Shown: positions 9,019 to 18,284 of the stretch, piece after piece | How positions within the stretch are numbered: position 1 is the first letter of the stretch | Layout: every line of letters begins with the position of its first letter | Assembly: GCF_900101495.1 (NCBI RefSeq) | Contig: NZ_FMUS01000002.1 | Location: 199,553-251,488 of the forward strand | DNA length: 51,936 nucleotides | DNA from: Alkaliphilus peptidifermentans DSM 18978 | GTDB taxonomy: Bacteria > Bacillota > Clostridia > Peptostreptococcales > Natronincolaceae | Direction: 5' to 3' | Notes under the pieces: model-generated | What the model saw: only the letters and a program-made list of their open reading frames with translations | The model's database searches: none | What the model was told of the DNA's origin: nothing | Program-made: the position numbers and the translations under genes

Positions 9019-9045
9019 TTAGCACTCTTTAGTGTTGAGTGCTAA
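9019..9045 (-). promoter_or_regulatory. CIRCE operator (HrcA binding site)
   Basis: A perfect inverted repeat TTAGCACTC-N9-GAGTGCTAA, identical to the CIRCE consensus, sits between the promoter and the hrcA start. HrcA bound here would repress the whole hrcA-grpE-dnaK-dnaJ operon until heat or misfolding titrates GroEL. Confidence 0.97.
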
Positions 9046-9059
9046 CACCACCTGTTTTT

Positions 9060-9088
9060 AACATAACATTTCATTTATTTTTTGTCAA
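9060..9088 (-). promoter_or_regulatory. Sigma-A promoter of the hrcA operon
   Basis: On the minus strand a consensus TTGACA (9083-9088) and TATGTT (9060-9065) are separated by exactly 17 bases. The predicted start of transcription falls at or just before the CIRCE element, the usual arrangement for class I heat-shock operons. Confidence 0.8.
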
Positions 9089-9106
9089 TAGTTTGAAGGT
9101 ATTTTT

Positions 9107-10246
9107 TTAATCCAACAGCATCTCTGTAAAAACCAGATTTGCAAGGTCAATTCCCTTTGGAGTTAGTTGAATTTTTTCTTGATTATATGTAATTAATTCT
9201 TGTCTTTTTAATTTTTCCAGCTTATCACCATAAATTGAAAATGGGGATTCTCCAAAACGATTTGAAAAGGTCTCTATAGAAATTCCCTCCATCAATCTAA
9301 GTCCCAGAAACATAGTTTCACTTATTTCATCCTTTCTTGTGAGCTTAATATTTTCTTCCACTGGAGCTCGCCCTTCCTTTATCATCCTCAAATATCCATC
9401 AATACTTCCTTCATTATAAAATCGTCTATTCTGAAGGTAAGAATGCCCCCCTGCCCCTAGGCCCAAATAAAATTGATTCTTCCAATAGATATGATTATGC
9501 TGACACTCAAAATTTCTTTTAGCATAATTTGAGATCTCATAGTGATGATATTTATTTTCTTTTAAGTATTCCATAGTAAAGTGAAACATTTTAAGCTCTA
9601 ATTCTTCCTCCAATGGCATAAGCTGTTGTTCTTGATATGCCTTATAGAAGGGTGTTCCCTCCTCCCAAATAAGGCTATAAGCAGAAATATGAGGAATATC
9701 TAAATTTACTATCTCATCTAATGAAAGCTTCCATTCATCTAATGTTTGGCCTGGCAACCCAAACATTAGATCAACATTTATATTACTAAATCCTACCTTT
9801 TTAGCTATTTCGATATTGTTAATAAATTCTTTATAATTATGAATTCTTCCAAGCTTTTTTAAAAGATGATCCTGACAAGCCTGTAATCCCACACTTAAAC
9901 GATTTACTCCTGCTTTTCTGTACTCTTGTAATTTATCAATATTTAAGGTACCAGGATTAGATTCAATCGTAATCTCTGCTCTATTGTCAAGAGAGTAGTT
10001 TCTATATATATTGTTCATAAGCTCATCTACTTGCCTACCATCCATTAGAGACGGTGTGCCTCCACCAATAAATATTGTTTTAATATTATGGCCTTTTAAT
10101 TCATCCTTATAAAAAGCAATTTCTTTTAATAATGCCTCTAAGTAGGCTTGTATCTTTGTATTTTCTCCACTATATGAATTGAAATCACAATAATAGCATT
10201 TCCTCTCACAAAAAGGAATGTGAATATATAAACCTATAGGTATCAT
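9107..10246 (-). CDS. hemW: Heme chaperone HemW (radical SAM, HemN-like)
   Basis: Radical-SAM protein of the HemW family, which binds and transfers heme; it was formerly annotated as oxygen-independent coproporphyrinogen oxidase. The cluster motif C13-x3-C17-x2-C20 is followed by Asp-Phe, without the fourth cysteine of true HemN, which argues for HemW. GGGTPSLM and the SAM-binding region follow, and the C-terminal HemN domain ends the protein. The start is ATG 10246 (MIPIGLYIHIPFC), with AGGAGG eight bases upstream; the in-frame GTG three codons earlier overlaps that site. Length is 379 residues. It lies between lepA and hrcA, a position conserved in Firmicutes. Confidence 0.95.
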   Translation of the reverse strand: MIPIGLYIHIPFCERKCYYCDFNSYSGENTKIQAYLEALLKEIAFYKDELKGHNIKTIFIGGGTPSLMDGRQVDELMNNIYRNYSLDNRAEITIESNPGTLNIDKLQEYRKAGVNRLSVGLQACQDHLLKKLGRIHNYKEFINNIEIAKKVGFSNINVDLMFGLPGQTLDEWKLSLDEIVNLDIPHISAYSLIWEEGTPFYKAYQEQQLMPLEEELELKMFHFTMEYLKENKYHHYEISNYAKRNFECQHNHIYWKNQFYLGLGAGGHSYLQNRRFYNEGSIDGYLRMIKEGRAPVEENIKLTRKDEISETMFLGLRLMEGISIETFSNRFGESPFSIYGDKLEKLKRQELITYNQEKIQLTPKGIDLANLVFTEMLLD

Positions 10247-10324
10247 AAAAATCACCTCCTATTTTTTTTGCAGCTTGCTTGAGCAAAGGCTTATATAAAA
10301 TATGTTTATACAAAAAATGTTGAA

Positions 10325-10382
10325 GGTCAGGCTAAACTTAACTAATATAGCATTTACATCATTAGTTAAGAATAGTCTAACC
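10325..10382 (-). terminator. Long imperfect hairpin after lepA, probable terminator
   Basis: A 10-bp perfect core, CTTAACTAAT with ATTAGTTAAG, is extended by a further imperfect arm (GGTTAGACTA with TAGCCTGACC on the minus strand) to about 20 pairs. It starts eight bases after the lepA stop. A TTTTTT run occurs six bases past the stem rather than directly after it, so termination is likely but not certain. Confidence 0.5.
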
Positions 10383-10390
10383 CAAAGGTT

Positions 10391-12199
10391 TTAATTATCT
10401 AATTTCAATACAGACATGAATGCCTTTTGTGGGACTTCTACACTTCCTACCTGACGCATACGTTTCTTTCCTTCTTTTTGCTTTTCTAATAGCTTCTTCT
10501 TACGTGTTATATCTCCACCATAACACTTAGCCAATACGTCCTTTCGGAGTGCTTTTATAGTCTCACGAGCAATAATTTTCATTCCAATGGCCGCTTGAAT
10601 CGGAATAGGAAATTGATGTCTTGGAATTTCATCCTTCAGCTTATCACACATGGCTTTTCCACGGGGGTAGGCCTTGTCCTCATGTACTATAAAGGAAAGT
10701 GCATCAACCTGTTCACCATTAATCAAAATATCCAGCTTCACCAGCTTTGATTCTCGATATCCTATGAATTCATAATCCAGTGATCCATAACCCTTTGTCT
10801 TAGACTTTAGAGCATCGAAAAAATCATAAATAACTTCATTTAAAGGTAATTCATAATGAAGGGTTACTCTATTTTCATCTATATACTCCATATTTTTCAT
10901 ATCACCACGTCGTTCCTGACATAGCTCCATCACAGTACCTACATAAAGTGTTGGCACCATAATGTTTGACTTAACAATAGGCTCTTCCATTCGCTGAATT
11001 TCCTGGGGTTTTGGTAAATTTGCAGGATTTTGAATCATAACTACCTCACCGTTGGTTTTGGTTACTCTATAAATTACGCTTGGTGCAGTAGTAATAATAT
11101 CAAGATCAAATTCTCTTTCCAGTCTTTCTTGGATTATTTCCATATGTAATAATCCAAGGAATCCGCAACGGAAACCAAAACCTAAAGCAGCTGAAGTCTC
11201 AGGCTCAAAAACCAGGGCAGCATCATTAACCTGTAGCTTTTCTAGTGCATCCCTTACATCTTCATATTTTTCACCCTCTGCAGGATAAATACCACAATAC
11301 ACCATTGGTGTTACCTTACGATATCCTGGCATTGGTGTTTCTGTTGGTCGAGTAGCATCTGTTATTGTATCTCCTACACGACAATTTCTTACATCCTTTA
11401 TACTGGCAGCTACATATCCAACATCTCCAGCTATTAGCTCCTGTAGCTGAATTGGTCCTGGTGAGAATATTCCCACCTCTGTCACTTCAAATTCCTTCTT
11501 AGTGGCCATCATCCTAATCTTCATACCCTTTTTCAAGGTACCTTCTACAACTCGAACATAAGCTATTACACCCTTATAATTATCATAAAATGAATCGAAT
11601 ATTAATGCCTTAAGAGGTTCATCTTCATTTCCTGAAGGAGAAGGAACTTTTTTAACAATTGTTTCAAGAACATCATTGATATTAAGTCCATCCTTGGCAG
11701 AAATCAATGGTGCATCCGATGCATCTAGTCCAATAATATCCTCTACTTCCTTTTTAATCTCTTCGGGTCTTGCGCTTGGTAAATCTATTTTATTAATTAC
11801 TGGTATTATTTCTAAATCTTGTTCTAAAGCCAAATAGACATTTGCTAAGGTTTGGGCTTCTATTCCTTGAGCAGCATCCACAACAAGGATCGCTCCTTCA
11901 CAGGCAGCAAGACTTCTGGAAACTTCATAGGTAAAGTCCACATGACCAGGAGTATCAATTAAATTAAGAAAGTATTCCTCACCATCTTGAGCTTTATAAA
12001 CCAGTCTAATGGTTTGAAGTTTGATAGTTATTCCTCGTTCTCTCTCCAACTCCATATTATCTAAAATCTGTTCCTGCATATCTCGCTGGCTTATAAGTCC
12101 TGTATATTCAATAAGTCTATCGGCCAAGGTAGATTTTCCATGATCTATATGGGCAATAATAGAAAAATTTCGTATCTTTTTTTGTCTATCACTTGGCAT
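10391..12199 (-). CDS. lepA: Elongation factor 4 (LepA)
   Basis: Translational GTPase that acts on stalled or pre-translocation ribosomes. The G domain shows the P-loop [17 protein letters not shown] and NKIDLP; EF-G-like domains II, III and V follow, then the LepA-specific C-terminal domain with [22 protein letters not shown]-type basic residues near the end. I start it at ATG 12199 ([15 protein letters not shown]), preceded by AAAGGAGGA. The longer reading adds 30 residues with no counterpart in the family. Length is 602, as usual. Confidence 0.97.
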   Translation of the reverse strand: MPSDRQKKIRNFSIIAHIDHGKSTLADRLIEYTGLISQRDMQEQILDNMELERERGITIKLQTIRLVYKAQDGEEYFLNLIDTPGHVDFTYEVSRSLAACEGAILVVDAAQGIEAQTLANVYLALEQDLEIIPVINKIDLPSARPEEIKKEVEDIIGLDASDAPLISAKDGLNINDVLETIVKKVPSPSGNEDEPLKALIFDSFYDNYKGVIAYVRVVEGTLKKGMKIRMMATKKEFEVTEVGIFSPGPIQLQELIAGDVGYVAASIKDVRNCRVGDTITDATRPTETPMPGYRKVTPMVYCGIYPAEGEKYEDVRDALEKLQVNDAALVFEPETSAALGFGFRCGFLGLLHMEIIQERLEREFDLDIITTAPSVIYRVTKTNGEVVMIQNPANLPKPQEIQRMEEPIVKSNIMVPTLYVGTVMELCQERRGDMKNMEYIDENRVTLHYELPLNEVIYDFFDALKSKTKGYGSLDYEFIGYRESKLVKLDILINGEQVDALSFIVHEDKAYPRGKAMCDKLKDEIPRHQFPIPIQAAIGMKIIARETIKALRKDVLAKCYGGDITRKKKLLEKQKEGKKRMRQVGSVEVPQKAFMSVLKLDN

Positions 12200-12351
12200 G
12201 TTAGATAATCCTCCTTTAATCTGCATAGCTTCATAAATTATATCATAAACTGCTATAAAACAATAGTCAATAGTTTCATATGAAATCATCTTATTTAAGA
12301 GCTTGTCCCATTGAATTTATATAATATACCTTTTCACAGATTATTTCCTTT

Positions 12352-12381
12352 AATAAAAGTCGGGCAAATTAATCACCCGAC
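12352..12381 (-). terminator. Terminator after the small membrane-protein gene
   Basis: The stem GTCGGG with CCCGAC and an 11-base loop is followed on the minus strand by TTTTATT. The hairpin overlaps the last codons of the preceding gene and closes the gpr-spoIIP transcription unit before lepA. Confidence 0.7.
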
Positions 12382-12693
12382 ATTCTGTATTAATTTACTT
12401 ATCCAATTAGATGACTTAATAAAATACACACGTGCTTGATAAAGGAAATTATGTATCGAATCCATCATTACCTTTTGATCTATGTCATAAACGTCCCCCA
12501 ATAAAAAAAAACTGTGAATATTGTCATTTTTAGTGTAGCCAAGAACTCTACCATCAACTATAGCCATCATTTCTCTAGTGGCATAATCAGTAGCTATAAG
12601 TCCACTTATTAATAAAACCATAATCAAAGAAAACACCAAGCGCAATTTTCTTCTTTTTTTCTTTTCATTTTTTTTTGCTTCCATCCTACTCAT
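12373..12693 (-). CDS. Small single-pass membrane protein of unknown function
   Basis: A 106-residue protein with a very basic N-terminus (about residues 5-18, Lys/Arg-rich), one membrane helix (about 19-36), and an extracytoplasmic part. It does not match a family I know. It follows spoIIP by 46 bases and shares its terminator, so it is probably co-transcribed and may be made during sporulation; that is inference. The start codon lies at the foot of a small hairpin (TCTACAC at 12693-12699 with GTGTAGA at 12713-12719) and there is no good Shine-Dalgarno for the first ATG. A second ATG four codons on has AGTAGG upstream. Confidence 0.7.
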   Translation of the reverse strand: MSRMEAKKNEKKKRRKLRLVFSLIMVLLISGLIATDYATREMMAIVDGRVLGYTKNDNIHSFFLLGDVYDIDQKVMMDSIHNFLYQARVYFIKSSNWISKLIQNVG

Positions 12694-12739
12694 CTACACA
12701 TCACCATTGATAGTGTAGACTTTTTTAAAAGGTTTTAAA

Positions 12740-14023
12740 CTATTCCTTCAAATGATTTAATGTATCTGCAAGAATTTCTGTTAAATAAACTGCTGCTTCC
12801 TTTGCTTCTTCAATTGAATTAGCATTACTGCCCACCTCTAATAGCGCATAGTGGTCTGTTAGAAATTGATTAAACCTTCCATATGGCTTCACCAATACTG
12901 GCTTACTAAATTCTGGATATTTAGTATCGCTCACTGCTTTAATTAGCTGCGCAAATTTTGTTACTTCACCTCTATTGGGAGTTTCAGATCCAATTACCAA
13001 TTGAAATTTGGATACAGTTTCTCCGTTAATGTCTACCTGATTGTTCTTTATAATGTTTTCCCTATTGGGGTTTGTTTCAATATGATCATATCCATCTCTA
13101 TGAACATCGAAAACAACCTTTATGGAAGGGTATTTTTTTAGTATTGCTTCGGCAGTACTTAAGGATCTTCCATAGGAACCATTATAGGAGGGATAATCAT
13201 GATAAGTTGTATCATGAATCACTTCAAAGCCTCTCTTTTCCAGTTCTTCCTTCATTATTTCTCCAATAGTAATAACAGAATATTCTTTTCTAAGGGTATG
13301 ATAATTCCCTTCCGATGCTGGTCTATAGGACTCTGTTCCATGGGTATGATAGATTAAAATTTGAGGCTTTCCCTTTTCAAGCTTAATACTTCGTGGCATT
13401 TCGGATGTATCCAGTGATAGTCTAAGGTCGATATCTAAGCTATCAATAATCTCATTGGAATCTGGTAAATATATGCCACTCCTTGACTCACCCATATCAT
13501 CAGGATCCTCCCAGGATGGGTTATTTGCCATAGCCTCCTCCGTCAATCCATTTCTATCTACCTCTTCAAAATCAATATCATTTCCCTTTTCAGAATCTGG
13601 CAAGTTCTTTGCACCTGCATAGAAAAAACCACCTGATGATTTATCAATAAGTGCGATGGCTGGAAATTGTGATTCGATAAATGTTAATGGATTTTTTAAA
13701 TCAACAAAAAATAATCTACTGTGGAGGTTTTTAAAAATGGATTGCAGCTGAGAAAATTGCCAACCTGTTCTGCCACCACTACCAGGAAACACATGATTAA
13801 TGGCTTGATGTAATAACTGGCTTGTACCACCATTAGAATATCCCACTAAAAACTGAGATACACCCCCAGTGTCTTTTTCACCAGTAGCATATGCATTATT
13901 ATTAGAGATAATATTATACACAATGACTAAGATACTAAAAGCCAGAACCAAAATTATTATATTACGAAAATCCTTTAAAAAGTTTATCTTTTTAATTAAC
14001 AAATGTCGCACCCACCTTTTCAT
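12740..14023 (-). CDS. spoIIP: Stage II sporulation protein P (SpoIIP)
   Basis: Cell-wall amidase and endopeptidase of the DMP engulfment complex (with SpoIID and SpoIIM), which thins septal peptidoglycan. There is a membrane anchor at about residues 20-40 and a variable region to about 215. The catalytic amidase_3-like domain follows, with YHTHGTESYRP, VVFDVHRDGYD and LLEVGSNANSIEEA supplying the zinc ligands and the catalytic glutamate. Length 427 fits. The ribosome site before the first ATG is weak; a TTG eight codons in has AGGTGG upstream, so the start may be shorter. It lies downstream of gpr, as in Bacillus, and is expected to be under sigma-E control in the mother cell. Confidence 0.95.
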   Translation of the reverse strand: MKRWVRHLLIKKINFLKDFRNIIILVLAFSILVIVYNIISNNNAYATGEKDTGGVSQFLVGYSNGGTSQLLHQAINHVFPGSGGRTGWQFSQLQSIFKNLHSRLFFVDLKNPLTFIESQFPAIALIDKSSGGFFYAGAKNLPDSEKGNDIDFEEVDRNGLTEEAMANNPSWEDPDDMGESRSGIYLPDSNEIIDSLDIDLRLSLDTSEMPRSIKLEKGKPQILIYHTHGTESYRPASEGNYHTLRKEYSVITIGEIMKEELEKRGFEVIHDTTYHDYPSYNGSYGRSLSTAEAILKKYPSIKVVFDVHRDGYDHIETNPNRENIIKNNQVDINGETVSKFQLVIGSETPNRGEVTKFAQLIKAVSDTKYPEFSKPVLVKPYGRFNQFLTDHYALLEVGSNANSIEEAKEAAVYLTEILADTLNHLKE

Positions 14024-14077
14024 CAGTTAATCTATATTGATAAATATGTGGGGCGACATTAAAATATGCAATAAAGC

Positions 14078-15052
14078 TTAATGTATATAACGATTAACAT
14101 CCTTGAGGTCAATACCTGGATGTAGGGCGATATTAATACCATTGGATATTATTTGTGATAGATTTGCAATAACATCATCAACATCCTTAGGTGTAACCAT
14201 TACGTTGGCATTATATGGTTCTAACACCTCTTTAATTAATGAATACTTTTCCTCTTCCTGCAGCTCCTTTAACATATTATAAAATTGTGACCCTTTTTGA
14301 GCTTGCCTAGAAAAAGCCTCCATAACTAGATGAATTGTATCACTTGTTAAAGTAGCTGCATCTACAACAGTTGGGACTCCAATTGCTATAACCGGGACTC
14401 CTAGGTTTTCTTGATTCAGAGCCTTTCTTTTATTTCCAATGCCTGAGCCTGGATTAATACCAGTATTAGAAATTTGTATTGTGGTATTGACCCTTTCCAT
14501 TTTCCTTGAAGCCAATGCATCTATGGCTATAACTATATCTGGCTTTGTTCTTTCCACAATGCCCATGATTATTTCGCTGGTTTCAACACCTGTTGTTCCC
14601 ATTACTCCTGGAGAAATAGCACTTATTTGGGCTAATCCTTCATCGCTTTCCTTTTTGTAGAATTGAAAAAGATGTCGTGTAACAAATACCTTTGATACAA
14701 CCTTTGGCCCTAAAGCATCGGGTGTAACATTCCAATTACCTAATCCAACCACTAAAGCCTTTAGGTTTCTTCTTTCACCTACTATCTTTTTCAATTCCTT
14801 TGCTAAAATTTGGCTAACTTCATCCTTTAAGTTTGCGTCTGTCCGTCTTAGTGCCTTACATTCTATAGTTATATACTGTCCTATAGCCTTACCCATAATT
14901 TTCTGTGCTTCTTCATTCATAATCTCTACTCGAGTAATGGTAACATCTTTAACTGTCTCTTGATCTACGGCCACACCTGGTATCTCCTGCTGTTTTTCCT
15001 CTTGATAAAGCTCTCTCGTCTCAAGGGCAAGATCTGTTTTTAATTGAAACAT
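14078..15052 (-). CDS. gpr: Spore germination protease Gpr
   Basis: Aspartic-type protease that degrades small acid-soluble spore proteins at germination. It is made as an inactive zymogen whose short N-terminal propeptide is removed during sporulation. Recognisable parts are FQLKTDLALETRELY at the N-terminus, VVGLGNWNVTPDALGP, the DALASRK and GVPTVVDAAT segments, and a long C-terminal part ending near DLKDVNRYIH. The start is ATG 15052 behind AGGTG; the in-frame GTG three codons before is part of the ribosome site. Length is 324. Expression in the forespore (sigma-F/G) is expected from the family; I could not find a convincing sigma-G promoter by eye. Confidence 0.95.
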   Translation of the reverse strand: MFQLKTDLALETRELYQEEKQQEIPGVAVDQETVKDVTITRVEIMNEEAQKIMGKAIGQYITIECKALRRTDANLKDEVSQILAKELKKIVGERRNLKALVVGLGNWNVTPDALGPKVVSKVFVTRHLFQFYKKESDEGLAQISAISPGVMGTTGVETSEIIMGIVERTKPDIVIAIDALASRKMERVNTTIQISNTGINPGSGIGNKRKALNQENLGVPVIAIGVPTVVDAATLTSDTIHLVMEAFSRQAQKGSQFYNMLKELQEEEKYSLIKEVLEPYNANVMVTPKDVDDVIANLSQIISNGINIALHPGIDLKDVNRYIH

Positions 15053-15061
15053 AGTATTCAC

Positions 15062-15312
15062 CTCATTAATTCGATTTACATTAGTATTTGATATAATTAT
15101 GGAAAATATGATAATAATAAAATAAATGAGTAATTAGTAATGTGAAATGAACAATGAAAAGCACACCAGAACTCAAGAAAGAAAGCTAATTAGCAAATAT
15201 ATATTATAGATTAAGTTGAATAAAATGATTAGAAATTATGAACACTATGAAAAAATCATCCATTATCAATAATGTAATATAATATGATTATAAACAAATA
15301 GTATAATTATTG
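15062..15312. other. Divergent spacer between gpr and rpsT
   Basis: A very AT-rich stretch carrying the promoters of the divergent gpr and rpsT genes. It includes degenerate TAATGAGTAAT/TAGTAATG-like runs near 15125-15150 and a short GCTAATTAGC palindrome near 15185. I see no reading frame or stable RNA in it. Confidence 0.5.
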
Positions 15313-15341
15313 TTGCATTTTATCCGCATTTCTGATAGAAT
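15313..15341 (+). promoter_or_regulatory. Sigma-A promoter of rpsT
   Basis: TTGCAT at 15313-15318 and TAGAAT at 15336-15341 are separated by exactly 17 bases and lie about 35 bases upstream of the rpsT start. Confidence 0.65.
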
Positions 15342-15376
15342 TACTGTGTTAATGTCCACGCAAGGGGGTGAACATA

Positions 15377-15640
15377 TTGGCAAACATCAAATCAGCGAAA
15401 AAGAGAATTAAGGTTATCGCTAAGAAAACAGCAAGAAATAGAATGGTTAAGTCTCAGCTTAAAACAGCTATTAGAAGATTCGAAGATGCTTTAAATAGTA
15501 AAAGCTTTGATGATGCTAAAGCAAAATTGAGATTTATCGAAAAGAAGCTTCATCAAGCCGCAGCTAAGGGAGTAATCCATAAATCTAAGGCTTCTAGAAG
15601 CGTTTCTAGACTTGCTACCAAGTTAAACAAGGCATTATAA
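15377..15640 (+). CDS. rpsT: 30S ribosomal protein S20
   Basis: Ribosomal protein S20, which binds 16S rRNA at the foot of the small subunit. The sequence is Lys/Arg/Ala-rich and helical, starting MANIKSAKKRIKVIAKKT and ending ASRSVSRLATKLNKAL, fully typical. The start is TTG 15377 with AAGGGGGTG upstream; TTG and other weak starts are common for rpsT, which is often autoregulated at translation. Length is 87. It is a monocistronic unit transcribed opposite to its neighbours, with its own promoter and terminator. Confidence 0.97.
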   Translation: MANIKSAKKRIKVIAKKTARNRMVKSQLKTAIRRFEDALNSKSFDDAKAKLRFIEKKLHQAAAKGVIHKSKASRSVSRLATKLNKAL

Positions 15641-15697
15641 AAATTCCGCGTATTGACAAAACCGTGTCTCGTTCCAGTTAATACTTAGAATATAATA

Positions 15698-15729
15698 AGC
15701 GTACAAGGGTACGCTTTTTGCTTTTTTTG
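15698..15729 (+). terminator. Terminator after rpsT
   Basis: The stem AGCGTAC with GTACGCT and an AAGG loop is followed by TTTTGCTTTTTTT. It lies between the convergent rpsT and holA genes. On the minus strand the tail is less T-rich, so it serves mainly rpsT. Confidence 0.85.
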
Positions 15730-15734
15730 AAAAT

Positions 15735-16769
15735 TTATCTACACATCTCAATTATTAATAACTCCATAGCAATTCTATCATTAATCCTTCCTGATTTAAT
15801 CATATAGTCCATTTCTAGAAATTGACCCAGAAGGTGTCTTAGCCTCGCCTCCGAATAACCCTTGCTTTGAGTTACGCATTTAGAAGCAACAAAAGGATGT
15901 ATTCCAATTTTAGCAGCAATCATTTTAGATGTGTATCCTTCCTCCATTAGAAGTTTAGTGTTCAATATATTCTTCACTTGATTACTGAGAGTTGTCATTA
16001 ATCTAAATATAGCTTCACCTTCATTTAAAATATGATTTAATCTCTTCATGGCATCCTTTACATCCTTATTGCCAACAGCATCAAGAAGCTTAAAAATATC
16101 ATTTTGAAAAGTATTAATTGATACTTCTTCTATATGAAAAGCTTCAACTTTTTCTGCATCCCCCATATAGGAGATTACTTTTTCAATCTCGTTTTCTACA
16201 TCCATTAGAGTCTGAGTAGCATTTTTACCCAAATAGTCTAGATGGCTCAATATTATTGCTAACTCTGGCCCATCTATTATTTTACCCATTTTCTTAATGT
16301 ATTTTAATATCCAAGTCTGTAACTCTTTATCATTTAGCTTAGTGGTGTTACATAGCTTTCCATATTTACCAAATGCCTTAACAATTTTTTTTCTAGAATC
16401 TATAGAGGATAGCCCATAGAAAACCAAGCAAGTTTCTTTTGGTATTTTACTGAAATAATCAATTAATCTAACTTCGTCAGACTCACTATGTATATTTTTT
16501 TTACCTTGAAGAGCTTCAAAGTTATTAATAGTAATAAGCTTTCTTTTTGCCATAAAGGGCAAAGTTTCACAAGCATCTATCAAAAAATCTACAGCTAAAT
16601 CCTTTCCTTCAAAGGCAGCATAATTTAGATCTTCAAAATCAGAGCTTACCAAGTGATTTTTTATTCGTTTCACCAGGTCCTCCCCCAGATAGTTTTCATC
16701 CCCATATATTAAATATAAGCTTCCAATTGAATCGTTTTTTATCTCGGATAATACATCTTTATAATTCAT
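15735..16769 (-). CDS. holA: DNA polymerase III delta subunit
   Basis: Clamp-loader delta subunit, which opens the beta clamp. The N-terminal domain begins YKDVLSEIKNDSIGSLYLIYGDENYL, typical of the YqeN/HolA family of Firmicutes; the AAA+-like fold lacks a Walker A motif, as expected for delta. The C-terminal helical collar domain covers about 215-344. Length is 344. The ATG has GGAGGAAGC upstream and overlaps the comEC-like gene by four bases (ATGA). The comEC-holA-(rpsT) order is the classic Firmicute arrangement. Confidence 0.93.
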   Translation of the reverse strand: MNYKDVLSEIKNDSIGSLYLIYGDENYLGEDLVKRIKNHLVSSDFEDLNYAAFEGKDLAVDFLIDACETLPFMAKRKLITINNFEALQGKKNIHSESDEVRLIDYFSKIPKETCLVFYGLSSIDSRKKIVKAFGKYGKLCNTTKLNDKELQTWILKYIKKMGKIIDGPELAIILSHLDYLGKNATQTLMDVENEIEKVISYMGDAEKVEAFHIEEVSINTFQNDIFKLLDAVGNKDVKDAMKRLNHILNEGEAIFRLMTTLSNQVKNILNTKLLMEEGYTSKMIAAKIGIHPFVASKCVTQSKGYSEARLRHLLGQFLEMDYMIKSGRINDRIAMELLIIEMCR

Positions 16770-18262
16770 GCTTCCTCCAACACTCCTGACTCTATCTGAT
16801 TTTTACTTTTTTTAATGAAAAAGCAAATGGCTATAATTATTAAATAATATATTAACACTTCATAAATCTTCATCTCTTGAAGAGAAATATTGCTAAAGGG
16901 TACATTGCTACTAATTTTTACAATTTGTATCATATAAGATAAAAGTGTATTAGTAAAGATATTAATAGTGGCAGCTGCTCCAATAGAAATCATCCCAGTA
17001 AAAATACTTAAAAAGGCCAATGTCAATAATCCTCCTAATATTGGTACTATAAGCAGGTTAGAAAGAGGAGCTATTATTGATATCTGCCTAAAATGGTAAG
17101 CCATAATAGGCATTGTACCTATTTGCGCAGCCAATGTAACAGCTAAAAGCTTTCTAATAAGTGTAGGTATCCTCCAAAGCAATTTATTTAACATAGGGTA
17201 TAGTATTAAAATGCTTAATGTGGCCATAAAGGACAGCTGAAAGGAGACTGAAAAAAGCGTAATGGGGTTTATAACCAACACAATAAAAGCAATAAAGGCT
17301 AATGAATTAATGGAATCATAGGAGCGGTGCAAAAAATAGCCTAAAAGGAAAAGGCCATACATAGACCCTGCACGAATAATTGAAACAGGGAAACCCACTA
17401 CATATGCATAAGCAAAGATGACAGTCATTGTCAGCAACAGTCTTGAATTCCTTCCCACTCCTAATAAAGATAAAAATCTTTCAAGTAATAACACTATTAT
17501 TCCAACGTGTAATCCTGAAACAGCTATTATATGAGCTGTGCCGCTTTTTGAAAAATAGTCTAATAGCTCAGCTGAAAGATATCCTTGATTTCCAAAAATT
17601 ACACTTTTCATCAACGCCGACTGTGGCTTCTCTAATGTACTATCTAAAATATCCTCAGAGGTTTCCTTTAACCTGTTACTATGGCTTAATATGTTAAAGG
17701 TATTACTAGTATTATACTTTGCAACGTTCCCTCCACTCAATCCAATAATATAATTAAAGCCTCGACTCTTAAGATACATATGATAGCCGTCTAGCTTATT
17801 TCTGCTTATTCCTTCAATGAAAATATATCGTTGGAATGTAATTACTTCACCTGGCTTTATTATGTTTGAGTCGAAGTTGTTAAAAAGCCTTGCTTTAGAT
17901 TTTTCATTTACACGAATCTCATTTTCAAAATTAATCAGCTTTGTAATTACTACATCCGATTCCCAATATCCATTCTTCTCTACAGGTGCTGAAATGACTT
18001 TTGCAACTGCATAATATTCATCTAAAAGAAGGCTTTTCATTTGTATAGAATTAGAAAATTGTAGCTGATATGATACAACTCCAAGGGTTATTATAAGGAT
18101 AGACATAACTACTACATTTAATTTTCGAAGGTAAAATCCAATGGCCGATAAGGCTATAACTATAAATGCTATAGCCCAAATTGACAGGCTTAACTCAGTA
18201 AAATGACCCACCGTGATGCCCAATATTAAAAGAATAAGTAAAGAGCAAAAAGGTCTATTCAA
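16766..18262 (-). CDS. ComEC/Rec2-type DNA-uptake channel protein lacking the MBL domain
   Basis: Polytopic membrane protein of the ComEC family, which forms the channel for single-stranded DNA entry in competence. After two or three N-terminal membrane helices there is an extracytoplasmic DUF4131-like domain (about 60-190), then the Competence domain with the signature SGTAHIIAVSGLHVGIIVLLLE and about seven further helices. It stops at 498 residues; full ComEC proteins run to 700-800 with a C-terminal metallo-beta-lactamase domain, which is absent here. I place the start at TTG 18262 (MNRPFCSLL), seven bases after AAGGGG; the longer reading overlaps the upstream gene. A separate secreted MBL protein at 23820 resembles the missing domain. 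Confidence 0.88.
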   Translation of the reverse strand: MNRPFCSLLILLILGITVGHFTELSLSIWAIAFIVIALSAIGFYLRKLNVVVMSILIITLGVVSYQLQFSNSIQMKSLLLDEYYAVAKVISAPVEKNGYWESDVVITKLINFENEIRVNEKSKARLFNNFDSNIIKPGEVITFQRYIFIEGISRNKLDGYHMYLKSRGFNYIIGLSGGNVAKYNTSNTFNILSHSNRLKETSEDILDSTLEKPQSALMKSVIFGNQGYLSAELLDYFSKSGTAHIIAVSGLHVGIIVLLLERFLSLLGVGRNSRLLLTMTVIFAYAYVVGFPVSIIRAGSMYGLFLLGYFLHRSYDSINSLAFIAFIVLVINPITLFSVSFQLSFMATLSILILYPMLNKLLWRIPTLIRKLLAVTLAAQIGTMPIMAYHFRQISIIAPLSNLLIVPILGGLLTLAFLSIFTGMISIGAAATINIFTNTLLSYMIQIVKISSNVPFSNISLQEMKIYEVLIYYLIIIAICFFIKKSKNQIESGVLEEA

Positions 18263-18284
18263 GACAATACCCCTTAATGGATTA

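Noticed and set aside
15650-15700. A TTGACA box after rpsT as a promoter
   Set aside because: No acceptable -10 at 16-18 bases and no gene downstream on that strand.
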